A stretch of DNA of 47,156 nt from Bacillota bacterium (GTDB lineage Bacteria; Bacillota; Limnochordia; Limnochordales; ZCTH02-B6): assembly GCA_017656145.1 (NCBI GenBank), contig JACDOI010000016.1, positions 1-47,156 on the forward strand, given 5' to 3'. Shown here piece after piece: positions 17,626 to 25,028 of this stretch. Below the pieces are notes generated by a model. The model was not told where the DNA came from, did not search any database, and was given only the letters and a program-made list of their open reading frames with translations. The translations under genes were made by a program, and so were the position numbers. How positions within the stretch are numbered: the stretch's first letter is position 1; every line of letters begins with the position of its first letter.

Positions 17626-18981
17626 TTGCGCTGCCTCCTGCTCGTCGGGGACCGCCCGCCCCACCCTGCTCTTGTCAAGCATCTGCGCCATTTTACCGTT
17701 TCTGAGGATTTCCCGCCGGGCGACTGGACGTGCGTCGTCCGCTGGGGAAGCGTGGCCGGCGACGACGGCCGGCATTGGGTCGTCAATTCCCGGGCGGCCA
17801 TCCAGAACGCCAACACCGCGGACGGCATGACCATCTTGAGGTGCAACCGGATTCCTGCCGCTCCTTTCGCGGAACTCCGCTACCGGGTGCTCACGTTCGA
17901 CTTGCGGACCGTCGCCGTGCACCAGTGGACGGGCCGGCGGCTTCGGCCTGTCAGCGCGCGGGGGTTGGGCCGAGCGGCGAGCATCCGCCACCTGGCCCGC
18001 CGGGCGTGTTACGCCTTGGGACTGCATTTCGCCGCGGTGGACATCGGCTTTCTCGCCTCCGGTCAGCCCGCCGTGGTCCGGGTGTTGCCCGCTCCGGTCC
18101 TGGACACCCGGACAGCCCGGCGGCTGGCCCAGGCCATGGAAACGTACGCCGCCTCGGTAGAGGAGGCGCAGCAAGCCGCCGCGGGCCGGGCGACCGCTCC
18201 GGAGGTCGTCCTCGGGGCGGACCCCGAGTTCATTCTGCGCAGCCGCAGAACAGGCAGGACGGTCAGCGCTTCCCGGTTTTTCACCCGTTTCGGCACGGTG
18301 GGTCTGGATCGAGCGTGTTTCGCGCGCCACGGAGTCCTCGTGTATCCGTTGGCCGAAGTCCGTCCCGCGCCCAGCGCGGACCCGCTGGAGCTGGTGGAAA
18401 ACTTGCGCCGGGCCATCGCCCGCGCGGCCAGCACCGTCCGGGGGTACCGGATCAATTTCGAGGCGGGAGGCACATCGTTGCGCCGGTTCACCATCGGCGG
18501 GCACGTGCACTTCAGCAACGTCCGGCTGTCTACGGACATTCTGCAGGCTTTGGACAACTATCTCGCCCTGCCTGTGCTCCTTTTGGAAAATCCCCGCAGC
18601 TCCCGGTTGCGCCGGCCCCGCTACGGGTTTCTCGGCGACTGGCGAGCCCAACCCCACGGCGGGTTCGAATACCGGACGCCGGGCAGCTGGCTGATCGCGC
18701 CCCAGTATGCCAAGGCCGTCCTGTGCCTCGCGAAGGTGGTGGCCACCGACTACCCGTTGCTTCGTCGCAACGTGTTCGTGTCGGCCGAGATCCAGCGCGC
18801 GTTTTACCAGGCTGACAAAGCGCTGCTGCGGCCCCACTTCACCCAACTGTGGCGGGATCTGCAATCGGCGCCCACGTTTGCCGAGTTCCAGGAGCACATC
18901 GACATCATCCGGCACATGGTGGTCGAGGAGCGCCGCTGGAACGAACGGGTCGACCTGAAGCGCCGGTGGCTGGCGGGCTAG
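17626..18981 (+). CDS. Phage phiEco32-type COOH-NH2 ligase (glutamine synthetase fold) with ATP-grasp-like N-terminal region
   Basis: A 451-residue protein. Residues about 200-440 carry the conserved pattern of COOH-NH2 ligase type 2: GADPEFIL, PLAEVRPAPS, TIGGHVHFS and GGFEYRTPGSW, supplying the metal and nucleotide residues of the glutamine-synthetase-like fold. Enzymes of this family are predicted to form amide bonds on peptides or proteins. The N-terminal 180 residues end with LGLHFAAVDIGFLASGQ and VVRVLPAP, resembling the last lobe of ATP-grasp proteins but without the usual Glu-x-Asn metal ligands. The start is TTG at 17626, 7 bases after GGGGAGGT. It leads a cluster with cotE and two YheC/D ATP-grasp genes, so a role in the spore coat is inferred. 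Confidence 0.8.
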   Translation: MRCLLLVGDRPPHPALVKHLRHFTVSEDFPPGDWTCVVRWGSVAGDDGRHWVVNSRAAIQNANTADGMTILRCNRIPAAPFAELRYRVLTFDLRTVAVHQWTGRRLRPVSARGLGRAASIRHLARRACYALGLHFAAVDIGFLASGQPAVVRVLPAPVLDTRTARRLAQAMETYAASVEEAQQAAAGRATAPEVVLGADPEFILRSRRTGRTVSASRFFTRFGTVGLDRACFARHGVLVYPLAEVRPAPSADPLELVENLRRAIARAASTVRGYRINFEAGGTSLRRFTIGGHVHFSNVRLSTDILQALDNYLALPVLLLENPRSSRLRRPRYGFLGDWRAQPHGGFEYRTPGSWLIAPQYAKAVLCLAKVVATDYPLLRRNVFVSAEIQRAFYQADKALLRPHFTQLWRDLQSAPTFAEFQEHIDIIRHMVVEERRWNERVDLKRRWLAG

Positions 18982-18987
18982 GGCGTA

Positions 18988-19015
18988 ACACCGCCGCGCC
19001 CGGCCCCATAACATA
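18988..19015 (+). promoter_or_regulatory. Sigma-K-like promoter before cotE
   Basis: CATAACATA (19007-19015) fits the mother-cell sigma-K -10 consensus CATANNNTA exactly, with an AC dinucleotide (18988-18989) 17 bases upstream as the short -35. An overlapping CATACAAC resembles the sigma-E -10. B. subtilis cotE is known to use both sigma factors. Confidence 0.5.
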
Positions 19016-19052
19016 CAACAAGGTTCAGCCAGGAGGAGGAGAGTGATTTCGT

Positions 19053-19682
19053 ATGAGCGCCTTGCGCGAGATTTTCGTCAAGGCCGTCTGCGCCCGGGGC
19101 AAACGGGGGTTCGCCCGCACTCACCGTTTCCGGACCAAATACCACCCCGATGATCTTCTGGGCTGCCGGGTCACCAACCACCGCTACGGGGCGGTATTGA
19201 CCGGCAGCGGCGTCACACTGCAGGGCTCCTACGACATCCACGTGTGGTATGCCTACAGTGGCGTGGGTGACGGGGCAGACGGCAGCCGGGGCAAAGTCCA
19301 CACCGGGGTGTCCGTTCAGACCGTGGAGTTTCAAGAACACCTGCCGGTTCAGTACTTGACCGGCGGACCGGGCGCAGTGATCAATCCGGAGTGCCGGGTG
19401 GCAGCTACCCGCCAACCCCGGGCCCGGGAGATCGCACTCGACGCCGACGGCGTGGTGCAGGTGACGGTGGAGGACGGCTACGCCGCCGAGGTCATCGGCG
19501 AGACGACGTTGTGGGTACCGGTATACGGCGGCGTTGGGACCGGCGGCGACGAAAAGAAGGCGCTGGAGCTTTGGGAGTCGATGGATAGCGAGCTGGACGA
19601 CGAGTTTGACGACGATCTGGACGACGACGAGTTTGAGGTCACAAACGGCGAGGAGCTGGAGGAGCAAAACGTCAGCCATTGA
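19053..19682 (+). CDS. cotE: Outer spore coat morphogenetic protein CotE
   Basis: A 209-residue protein aligning with B. subtilis CotE over its body: REIFVKAVCARGKRG, LGCRVTNHRYGAV, GSYDIHVWYAYSG and YAAEVIGETTLWVPV. CotE forms the scaffold between inner and outer coat and recruits most outer coat proteins. The last 36 residues are extremely acidic (LDDEFDDDLDDDEFEV, then EELEEQN), longer than the acidic tail of B. subtilis CotE. The ATG follows AGGAGGAGGAG and a sigma-K-like promoter. In B. subtilis cotE sits next to mutS; here it lies between an amidoligase and two ATP-grasp enzymes, which makes it a candidate substrate for them. Confidence 0.9.
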   Translation: MSALREIFVKAVCARGKRGFARTHRFRTKYHPDDLLGCRVTNHRYGAVLTGSGVTLQGSYDIHVWYAYSGVGDGADGSRGKVHTGVSVQTVEFQEHLPVQYLTGGPGAVINPECRVAATRQPRAREIALDADGVVQVTVEDGYAAEVIGETTLWVPVYGGVGTGGDEKKALELWESMDSELDDEFDDDLDDDEFEVTNGEELEEQNVSH

Positions 19683-19698
19683 CCGGTCCCGCGCTACC

Positions 19699-19724
19699 GG
19701 CGAGCCCCCTCCTGGGGGCTCGCC
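19699..19724 (+). terminator. Hairpin after cotE
   Basis: A perfect 11-base inverted repeat (GGCGAGCCCCC and its complement) with a 4-base loop lies 16 bases after the cotE stop. No real U tract follows (only GGCTTT), so it may attenuate or stabilise the cotE mRNA 3' end rather than fully terminate. Confidence 0.55.
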
Positions 19725-19748
19725 GCGGCTTTGGGAAAGGGGACTCCC

Positions 19749-21176
19749 ATGAGTATGCCCGTTGTCCATCCCGTCGTCATCGGCACCGCACCCCACGTCC
19801 GCCGGGCGGAGGTGCATGTCCCTGCGCCCGTGGCCTCGGCGCTATCGCTGGACGGCGGAAGAATTGAGGTGGCCGCCGGCCCTCTGCGGGAAACGGGCAC
19901 CGCGGTCATCCGGCCCCAGGCGGCGCCCGAGCGCGGCGCGTCGCTGGTCGTGCATCCCCAGCTGCTGAACCGCCTGCACGTACCTCCGGGAACGAGGCTG
20001 CACGTCCGGTACGACCCGAAAAGCCGCGTCCTCTCCCTGGGCCCCTTTGTCGGCATCTTGGCGTTGCGTTCCCGGCGCGGCCCGGTGTTCGGCGATCACG
20101 ATCCGTTTTTTCGCGCACTCACCCGCTTTGGCCAGAGGCTGGCCATCGCCGCATACTTGTTCTCCCCGCGGGATGTGGACTGGCAACAGCACTGCGTCCG
20201 GGGATACACCTACACAGGCATCTGGCCGTTGGGCCGCTGGCGCCAGAGCGCGTATCCATTCCCGGATGTGGTGTACGACCGAATTCAGACCCGCCGCACC
20301 GAATGGAGTCCCGGATTTCTCCGGTTCCGGGAACGCCTGGCCGGCCATGTGCGGATCTGGTTCAACCAGACCGGTTTCTTCGACAAGTGGCGCATGCATC
20401 AGGAGTTGTCGAAAAACCCGGGTCTGGCCCGCCTGTTGCCGGAAACCGAGCGGTACAGCGGCCGGAGGGATCTCGAACGGTTTCTGAAAGCGTACCGAAC
20501 CGTGTACTTGAAACCCATCGGCGGCAGCCTGGGATTGGGCATCGTGCGCATTCGCCGCACGGGATCCGGCTACACGTGTGCCGTCCAGCGTCGGGACCGG
20601 GCCGTGGTCCTGTCGGCTCCGACGTTGTCCCGGCTTTCGTCCGTCGTGAGCGGCATCGTCCGGGAACGACCGTACATCATCCAGCAAGGATTACCCCTGG
20701 CCACCTGGCGGGGGCGCCCGTTCGACGTCCGCATCCTCATGCAGCGCACGGCCGGAGGCCGCTGGGCGCTGACCAAGATGTACTCGCGGGTAGCAGCCCC
20801 GGGGAGTTTCACGTCCAACCTCAGCCGCGGCGGCCAGGGGTGCCGGGCGGGACCGCTGTTGCGGCGGGTATTCGGTCGCCGGTCAGCCGCCTTGTTGGCA
20901 CAACTGAGGGCCACGGGGATTGAATGCGCCCGCCAAATCGAACGCACCTTGACGGGCACCGTGGGAGAGCTTGGTCTTGACTTAGGGATCGACCGGCGGG
21001 GACGCACCTGGCTCATCGAGGTCAATTCGAAGCCGTTTCTGCAAATGACCCGGGAGGCCGGATCCCCCCAGACGCTGTCGTTGTCCGTGCAGCGACCGCT
21101 CCGGTTCGCCAAGTACATGGCCGGCTTCGAAAACGGGTCGCCCGAAACCCTCATCGAGGAAAAGGAGCGATCGTGA
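19749..21176 (+). CDS. YheC/YheD-type ATP-grasp spore coat protein (long form)
   Basis: A 475-residue protein. Residues 1-105 form the beta-rich N-terminal domain of the longer YheC/D members (VHPQLLNRLHVPPGTRLHV, GPFVGIL). The ATP-grasp follows: FFDKWRMHQELSKNPGLARL, YLKPIGGSLGLGIVRI (nucleotide lobe), GRPFDVRILMQR and the metal-binding end LDLGIDRRGRTWLIEVNSKP. In B. subtilis YheC and YheD are spore-associated and YheD is a mother-cell protein encircling the forespore. ATP-grasp enzymes join a carboxylate to an amine or thiol; the substrate is unknown. The ATG at 19749 follows AAAGGGG. The stop overlaps the next gene by 4 bases (GTGA). Confidence 0.88.
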   Translation: MSMPVVHPVVIGTAPHVRRAEVHVPAPVASALSLDGGRIEVAAGPLRETGTAVIRPQAAPERGASLVVHPQLLNRLHVPPGTRLHVRYDPKSRVLSLGPFVGILALRSRRGPVFGDHDPFFRALTRFGQRLAIAAYLFSPRDVDWQQHCVRGYTYTGIWPLGRWRQSAYPFPDVVYDRIQTRRTEWSPGFLRFRERLAGHVRIWFNQTGFFDKWRMHQELSKNPGLARLLPETERYSGRRDLERFLKAYRTVYLKPIGGSLGLGIVRIRRTGSGYTCAVQRRDRAVVLSAPTLSRLSSVVSGIVRERPYIIQQGLPLATWRGRPFDVRILMQRTAGGRWALTKMYSRVAAPGSFTSNLSRGGQGCRAGPLLRRVFGRRSAALLAQLRATGIECARQIERTLTGTVGELGLDLGIDRRGRTWLIEVNSKPFLQMTREAGSPQTLSLSVQRPLRFAKYMAGFENGSPETLIEEKERS

Positions 21177-22408
21177 GCATGCCCCGGGCAGTATTGGGCA
21201 TCTTGACCACATATCCGGACGGCTCGTCGGTTCGGGGACCCCGATGGCCCCAATGGCGGTCGTTTGCGGAAATCATCCGTCACGGCCGGAAGCAGGACGT
21301 CCTGGTCTACGTCTTCTCTCCCGGAGGCGTCGACTGGCGGCGCCGTCAGGTCCTGGGATGGCGCAGCTTTGGGCAAGGTGCGCGCCGCTGGGCGCTCGGC
21401 TGGTTTCCCATGCCCGACGTCGTCTACAACCGGGTGCCGAGCCGCACCGCTGAGCGCCATCCGTCGGTGCGCGCCTGCCTGCGCCGGTTCCTGGCGCTCC
21501 ACGGGCGGGTGTTCAACCCCCATTACCTGAACAAGTCCGCCCTGCAGCGAGCGCTGGGCCGCCATCCGAAGCTTTCGCGCCATCTACCCGACACGATCCC
21601 CCTCACCGGGCCCGCCGTGCTCCGCCGGTTCGCGGATACGCATCGCCGAGTCTATCTCAAGGCCGTAGGCGGGAGTTTGGGCAACGGGACGATGGAGCTG
21701 GCCCGGACCGCGAGCGGGTGGCGGCTCCGCTACAACCCGGGGCCCGGCCGGACTCGCACGGCGTCGTTTCACACCTGGCCCGGAGCCTGGACCGCCATCC
21801 AGCGGATCACCCGGGGCCGGCCGTACCTCGCGCAGCGGGCCATCGCCCTCGCCCGGGCCGACGGCCGACCGTTCGACTTGCGGCTGCTTGTGCAAAAACA
21901 CCCCGACGGCCGGTGGCGGTTCACCGGCGGGGCGGCCCGGGTGGCCGGGCTTGGGCAGATCACCACCCACGTTCCCAGGGGCGGGCGGCGCATGGCCATG
22001 GAAGAGGCGCTGGCAAAAGCCTTCGGACCGGAATATACTGCGGAAATCGGTCGCCAGGTGGCGGATTTGGCCGAGCGCGCGGCAGCAGCGATGGAAGCGG
22101 CCACAAAGCGCCGGTTCATCGAAATGTCGATGGACCTCGGGATCGATGACCGGGGCAGGATGTGGATTTTCGAATTGAATGCCAAGCCCCTGCGCTTTGA
22201 CGAGCCCGACATCCAGCAAACCCGGATCGCCTATCTCCTCGACTACGTCGTGTGGGCCGCGCGAGAGATGTCGCCCATCAGCGTACCGCCGCCCGGGGCG
22301 AACGCTCCGGTCAGAAATGACGAAATCCCGTTGCTGAAAGCGGCCGGAGCTCCCCGTCCGGTAGCCGCAGTCGGATCCCTTCCCGGGCGTCCACGATTTC
22401 CCCGATGA
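21173..22408 (+). CDS. YheC/YheD-type ATP-grasp spore coat protein (short form)
   Basis: A 411-residue paralogue of the preceding gene, starting at GTG within its stop. It lacks the N-terminal beta domain and begins directly at VLGILTTYPDG. ATP-grasp motifs: FNPHYLNKSALQRALGRHP, YLKAVGGSLGNGTMEL, GRPFDLRLLVQKHPDGRW and MDLGIDDRGRMWIFELNAKP. The two ligases probably act in one pathway or modify different sites. The last 98 bases overlap the 3' end of convergent thiL, so its final 32 residues (Pro/Ala/Arg rich) are antisense to thiL and are unlikely to be a conserved domain. Confidence 0.87.
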   Translation: MSMPRAVLGILTTYPDGSSVRGPRWPQWRSFAEIIRHGRKQDVLVYVFSPGGVDWRRRQVLGWRSFGQGARRWALGWFPMPDVVYNRVPSRTAERHPSVRACLRRFLALHGRVFNPHYLNKSALQRALGRHPKLSRHLPDTIPLTGPAVLRRFADTHRRVYLKAVGGSLGNGTMELARTASGWRLRYNPGPGRTRTASFHTWPGAWTAIQRITRGRPYLAQRAIALARADGRPFDLRLLVQKHPDGRWRFTGGAARVAGLGQITTHVPRGGRRMAMEEALAKAFGPEYTAEIGRQVADLAERAAAAMEAATKRRFIEMSMDLGIDDRGRMWIFELNAKPLRFDEPDIQQTRIAYLLDYVVWAAREMSPISVPPPGANAPVRNDEIPLLKAAGAPRPVAAVGSLPGRPRFPR

Positions 22409-23297
22409 CCGTATACGAGGTGCCGGAGCCAGGAAGGACGTGGGTGCCTTGGCGGTAGCTTGGGACGGTGAACAGCAACTCGTAATCTTCCCCACCGCTG
22501 ATGGCAAGCGACACAGGATCAAGACCGGCCGCTTGGGCGACCGCGCGCACGTCGTCGGAGATCGGAAGATTGGCGGCGTCGATGACCGCCCCTACCCCGC
22601 TGGCGCGGCAAATGTGCATCAAATCGCCAGCCAGCCCGTCACTCAAGTCGATGGCCGCGGTGGCGATGCCCCTGGCCAGCTCCCGGCCGGCTTCGACGCG
22701 AGGCGACGGACAAAGGTGTTTCAAGACGAGCCGTTCCCGGACGCCGTCGGGAACGGCGAGCTCCGGTCGCTCTAGCAGAATGAGCCCGGCCGCTGCGTCG
22801 CCGATGTGGTTGGTGACGCAGATCCGATCTCCGACCAGCGCTCCGCTGCGCAAGAGGACTTCTCCCTCTTGGGCCTCGCCGAGCAGGGCCACGTTCAGCA
22901 CGAGCGCCGGCGCGCGGACCGTGTCGCCGCCGACGATGGCCGCCTGCCACCGGGCCGCCTCGTCATACAGTCCTTGATAAATCTTGTCCACTCGGCTCAC
23001 CGGCGTATCCGGCGGAACGCCCAGCGACACCGCGGCGAAGGTGGGCGTTCCGCCCATGGCTGCGATATCGCTGACGTTGACGGCCATGGCTTTGCGTCCC
23101 AGCCGGTATGGGTCTGTGCCGGGGAGAAAGTGCACACCTTCCACCAGCATATCGGCGGTGAACAAGGTGCGCCAGCCGGCCCGCCCTGCGACGACCGCCG
23201 CGTCGTCGCCGATCCCGGTGTGGATCCCGGGACGGGATCCTTCATAGCGCCGGAGCCGGTCGATGAGCCCGAACTCCCCCAACTCTTCCAGCCGCAA
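22311..23297 (-). CDS. thiL: Thiamine-monophosphate kinase
   Basis: About 328 residues, the family length. Motifs: LGEFGLIDRLRR, GIGDDAAVV, MLVEGVHFLPG, AVNVSDIAAMGGTP, IVGGDTVRAP, AAIDLSDGLAGDL and SGGEDYELLF. It phosphorylates thiamine phosphate to the active cofactor thiamine diphosphate. The start is taken as TTG at 23295-23297, 24 bases after pyrE; earlier in-frame reading would run inside pyrE. It is the last gene of the pyrimidine transcript, an unusual place for thiL. It overlaps the end of the convergent ATP-grasp gene by 98 bases. Confidence 0.93.
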   Translation of the reverse strand: MRLEELGEFGLIDRLRRYEGSRPGIHTGIGDDAAVVAGRAGWRTLFTADMLVEGVHFLPGTDPYRLGRKAMAVNVSDIAAMGGTPTFAAVSLGVPPDTPVSRVDKIYQGLYDEAARWQAAIVGGDTVRAPALVLNVALLGEAQEGEVLLRSGALVGDRICVTNHIGDAAAGLILLERPELAVPDGVRERLVLKHLCPSPRVEAGRELARGIATAAIDLSDGLAGDLMHICRASGVGAVIDAANLPISDDVRAVAQAAGLDPVSLAISGGEDYELLFTVPSYRQGTHVLPGSGTSYTVIGEIVDAREGIRLRLPDGELRPLSATGFRHF

Positions 23298-23320
23298 GCT
23301 ACAGTCCCCCCGGCCACGTT

Positions 23321-23902
23321 TCAGAGCAAATCCCGACTTCCCCGGTGCTCCAGCGGAACACCCTGCCGGCAAAGGGGGCACTCTGCCGGGTCCCAGCTGG
23401 GGGCTTCAAACGCGACCAGGTATTCCACAGGCACACCCAGGTTCAAGGCGCGGCCGCCGCTGCGGTCGACCAGGAGCGCGACGCCTGCGACGTCGCCTCC
23501 GGCCCGCTGGGCCACCGCCACGGCTTCCCGCACGGACCCGCCGGTGGTGACGACATCTTCCACCACCAGGCACCGCTCCCCGGGCCGCAGCCGGAAGCCC
23601 CGCCGCAGCGTCAGGCGCCCGCCTTCCCGTTCGGCAAAGACGGCCCGCACCCCAAGCTGGCGCGCCATTTCGTAGGCGACGATAATGCCGCCCACCGCGG
23701 GGCCTAGGACGACCTCGACGTTCATGGAGCGGAACCGCCGCGCGAGATCCGAAAGGAGCCGCTCCGTCAAATCCGGCCGTTCCAAGAGCCGGAACTTCTC
23801 CACATATTGGTTGCTGTGGCGGCCGGAAGTGAGCAGGAAATGGCCGGTCAAGACCGCCCCGCTCTCCACCAGCGTCTGCATGGCCGCCTCCGTCGTCAGC
23901 AT
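23321..23902 (-). CDS. pyrE: Orotate phosphoribosyltransferase
   Basis: A 193-residue PyrE. It has SGRHSNQYVEKF, LGPAVGGIIVAYEMAR, FAEREGGRLTLRRGF and the PRPP-binding VVEDVVTTGGS. It joins orotate to PRPP to make OMP. The tail CPLCRQGVPLEHRGSR is found in a subset of PyrE proteins and may bind a metal. The ATG follows carA by 18 bases in the same operon. Confidence 0.95.
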   Translation of the reverse strand: MLTTEAAMQTLVESGAVLTGHFLLTSGRHSNQYVEKFRLLERPDLTERLLSDLARRFRSMNVEVVLGPAVGGIIVAYEMARQLGVRAVFAEREGGRLTLRRGFRLRPGERCLVVEDVVTTGGSVREAVAVAQRAGGDVAGVALLVDRSGGRALNLGVPVEYLVAFEAPSWDPAECPLCRQGVPLEHRGSRDLL

Positions 23903-23920
23903 GCCTCAACCTCCCTGAGT

Positions 23921-25021
23921 TTAGCCTGGTCCCGGGGCCCCGGCCACCTGAGCCAAAAACGCTTCGAACAGGAACGATGAGTCCTTCGGGCCGGGACTCG
24001 CCTCGGGATGGTATTGCACCGACATCACCGGGGCGCCGGTGTGCCGCAGCCCCTCCACCGTCCCGTCGTTGACGTTGCGCTGGGTCACCACGAGTGGCAG
24101 CCCCGAAAGGCTCTCCTCGCGCACCGCGTACCCGTGGTTTTGGGACGTGATGTACACCTTGCCGCTTTCGAGGTCCTTGACCGGGTGGTTGGCTCCCCGG
24201 TGCCCGTACTTGAGCTTGTACGTGTCCGCACCGCACGCCAGCGCCAACACTTGATGGCCCAGGCAAATGCCGAACACCGGCACCTTGCCGATGAGCTCCC
24301 GGGCCGCAGCGATGGCCGGCTGAGCTTGCTTGGGGTCGCCCGGGCCATTGGAGAACAAGACGCCGTCAGGCTGCAAATCCAAAATCTCGGCCGCCGTTGC
24401 CTTGGCCGGCAATACCGTCACCCGGCAATCTCGCTCAACCAACGAATCGAGAATGTTGCGCTTGCAGCCCAGGTCCACCACCGCGATGTGTCGCCGGCCT
24501 TCGCCGAGCTGGTACGGTGCATCCGTGCTTACCCGCCCGATCAAGTCCTGCCGAGACAAATCCGGAACCGCCCGGGCCATCTCCGCCAGCTCCTCCACCG
24601 GCCGCGGGCGGGTGGACAACACGCCCCGCATCGTGCCTTTCTCCCGCAGGCGGCGCACCAGCGCCCGGGTGTCCAAGCCTTCCACTGCCGGGATCCCGTG
24701 CCGGTCCAGATAGTCCTGCAGCGTCTCCTCCATGCGCCAGCTGGACGGATGAGGGCTCAACTCCCGGGCCACAAGGCCAAGCGCCCACGGGCGGCTCGCC
24801 TGCTGGTCGATCGAATTCGCGCCGTAGTTTCCGATGAGGGGATATGTCAAGACGACGATTTGTCCCGCGTAGGACGGATCCGTCAGGATCTCCTGATACC
24901 CGGTCATGCTGGTGCTGAAGACGACTTCGCCGGCCACTTCCGCCGGGGCACCGGCCGCCCGTCCCGAAAACGCCGTACCGTCCTCTAAGACAAGCCACGC
25001 TTCTCGCGCTCCGCGCGCCAA
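23921..25021 (-). CDS. carA: Carbamoyl phosphate synthase small (glutaminase) subunit
   Basis: About 366 residues. The N-terminal domain has SMTGYQEILTDPSYAGQ and GNYGANSID; the C-terminal glutaminase has GPGDP, the nucleophile in FGICLGHQVLALACG and the catalytic YHPEASPGPKDS. It supplies ammonia to CarB. The start is set at TTG 25019-25021 because AAGGAG lies 10 bases upstream across the pyrF stop; an upstream TTG at 25046-25048 would overlap pyrF. carB, expected directly downstream, is not present: the next gene is pyrE. Confidence 0.94.
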   Translation of the reverse strand: MARGAREAWLVLEDGTAFSGRAAGAPAEVAGEVVFSTSMTGYQEILTDPSYAGQIVVLTYPLIGNYGANSIDQQASRPWALGLVARELSPHPSSWRMEETLQDYLDRHGIPAVEGLDTRALVRRLREKGTMRGVLSTRPRPVEELAEMARAVPDLSRQDLIGRVSTDAPYQLGEGRRHIAVVDLGCKRNILDSLVERDCRVTVLPAKATAAEILDLQPDGVLFSNGPGDPKQAQPAIAAARELIGKVPVFGICLGHQVLALACGADTYKLKYGHRGANHPVKDLESGKVYITSQNHGYAVREESLSGLPLVVTQRNVNDGTVEGLRHTGAPVMSVQYHPEASPGPKDSSFLFEAFLAQVAGAPGPG

Positions 25022-25028
25022 TCCGGCC

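Noticed and set aside
17086-19014. A 642-codon open frame on the minus strand running from purB through the ligase gene
   Set aside because: It is antisense to the conserved ligase motifs and out of frame with purB; its predicted protein is Pro/Arg/Gly-rich without any domain. Long spurious frames are expected at this base composition.
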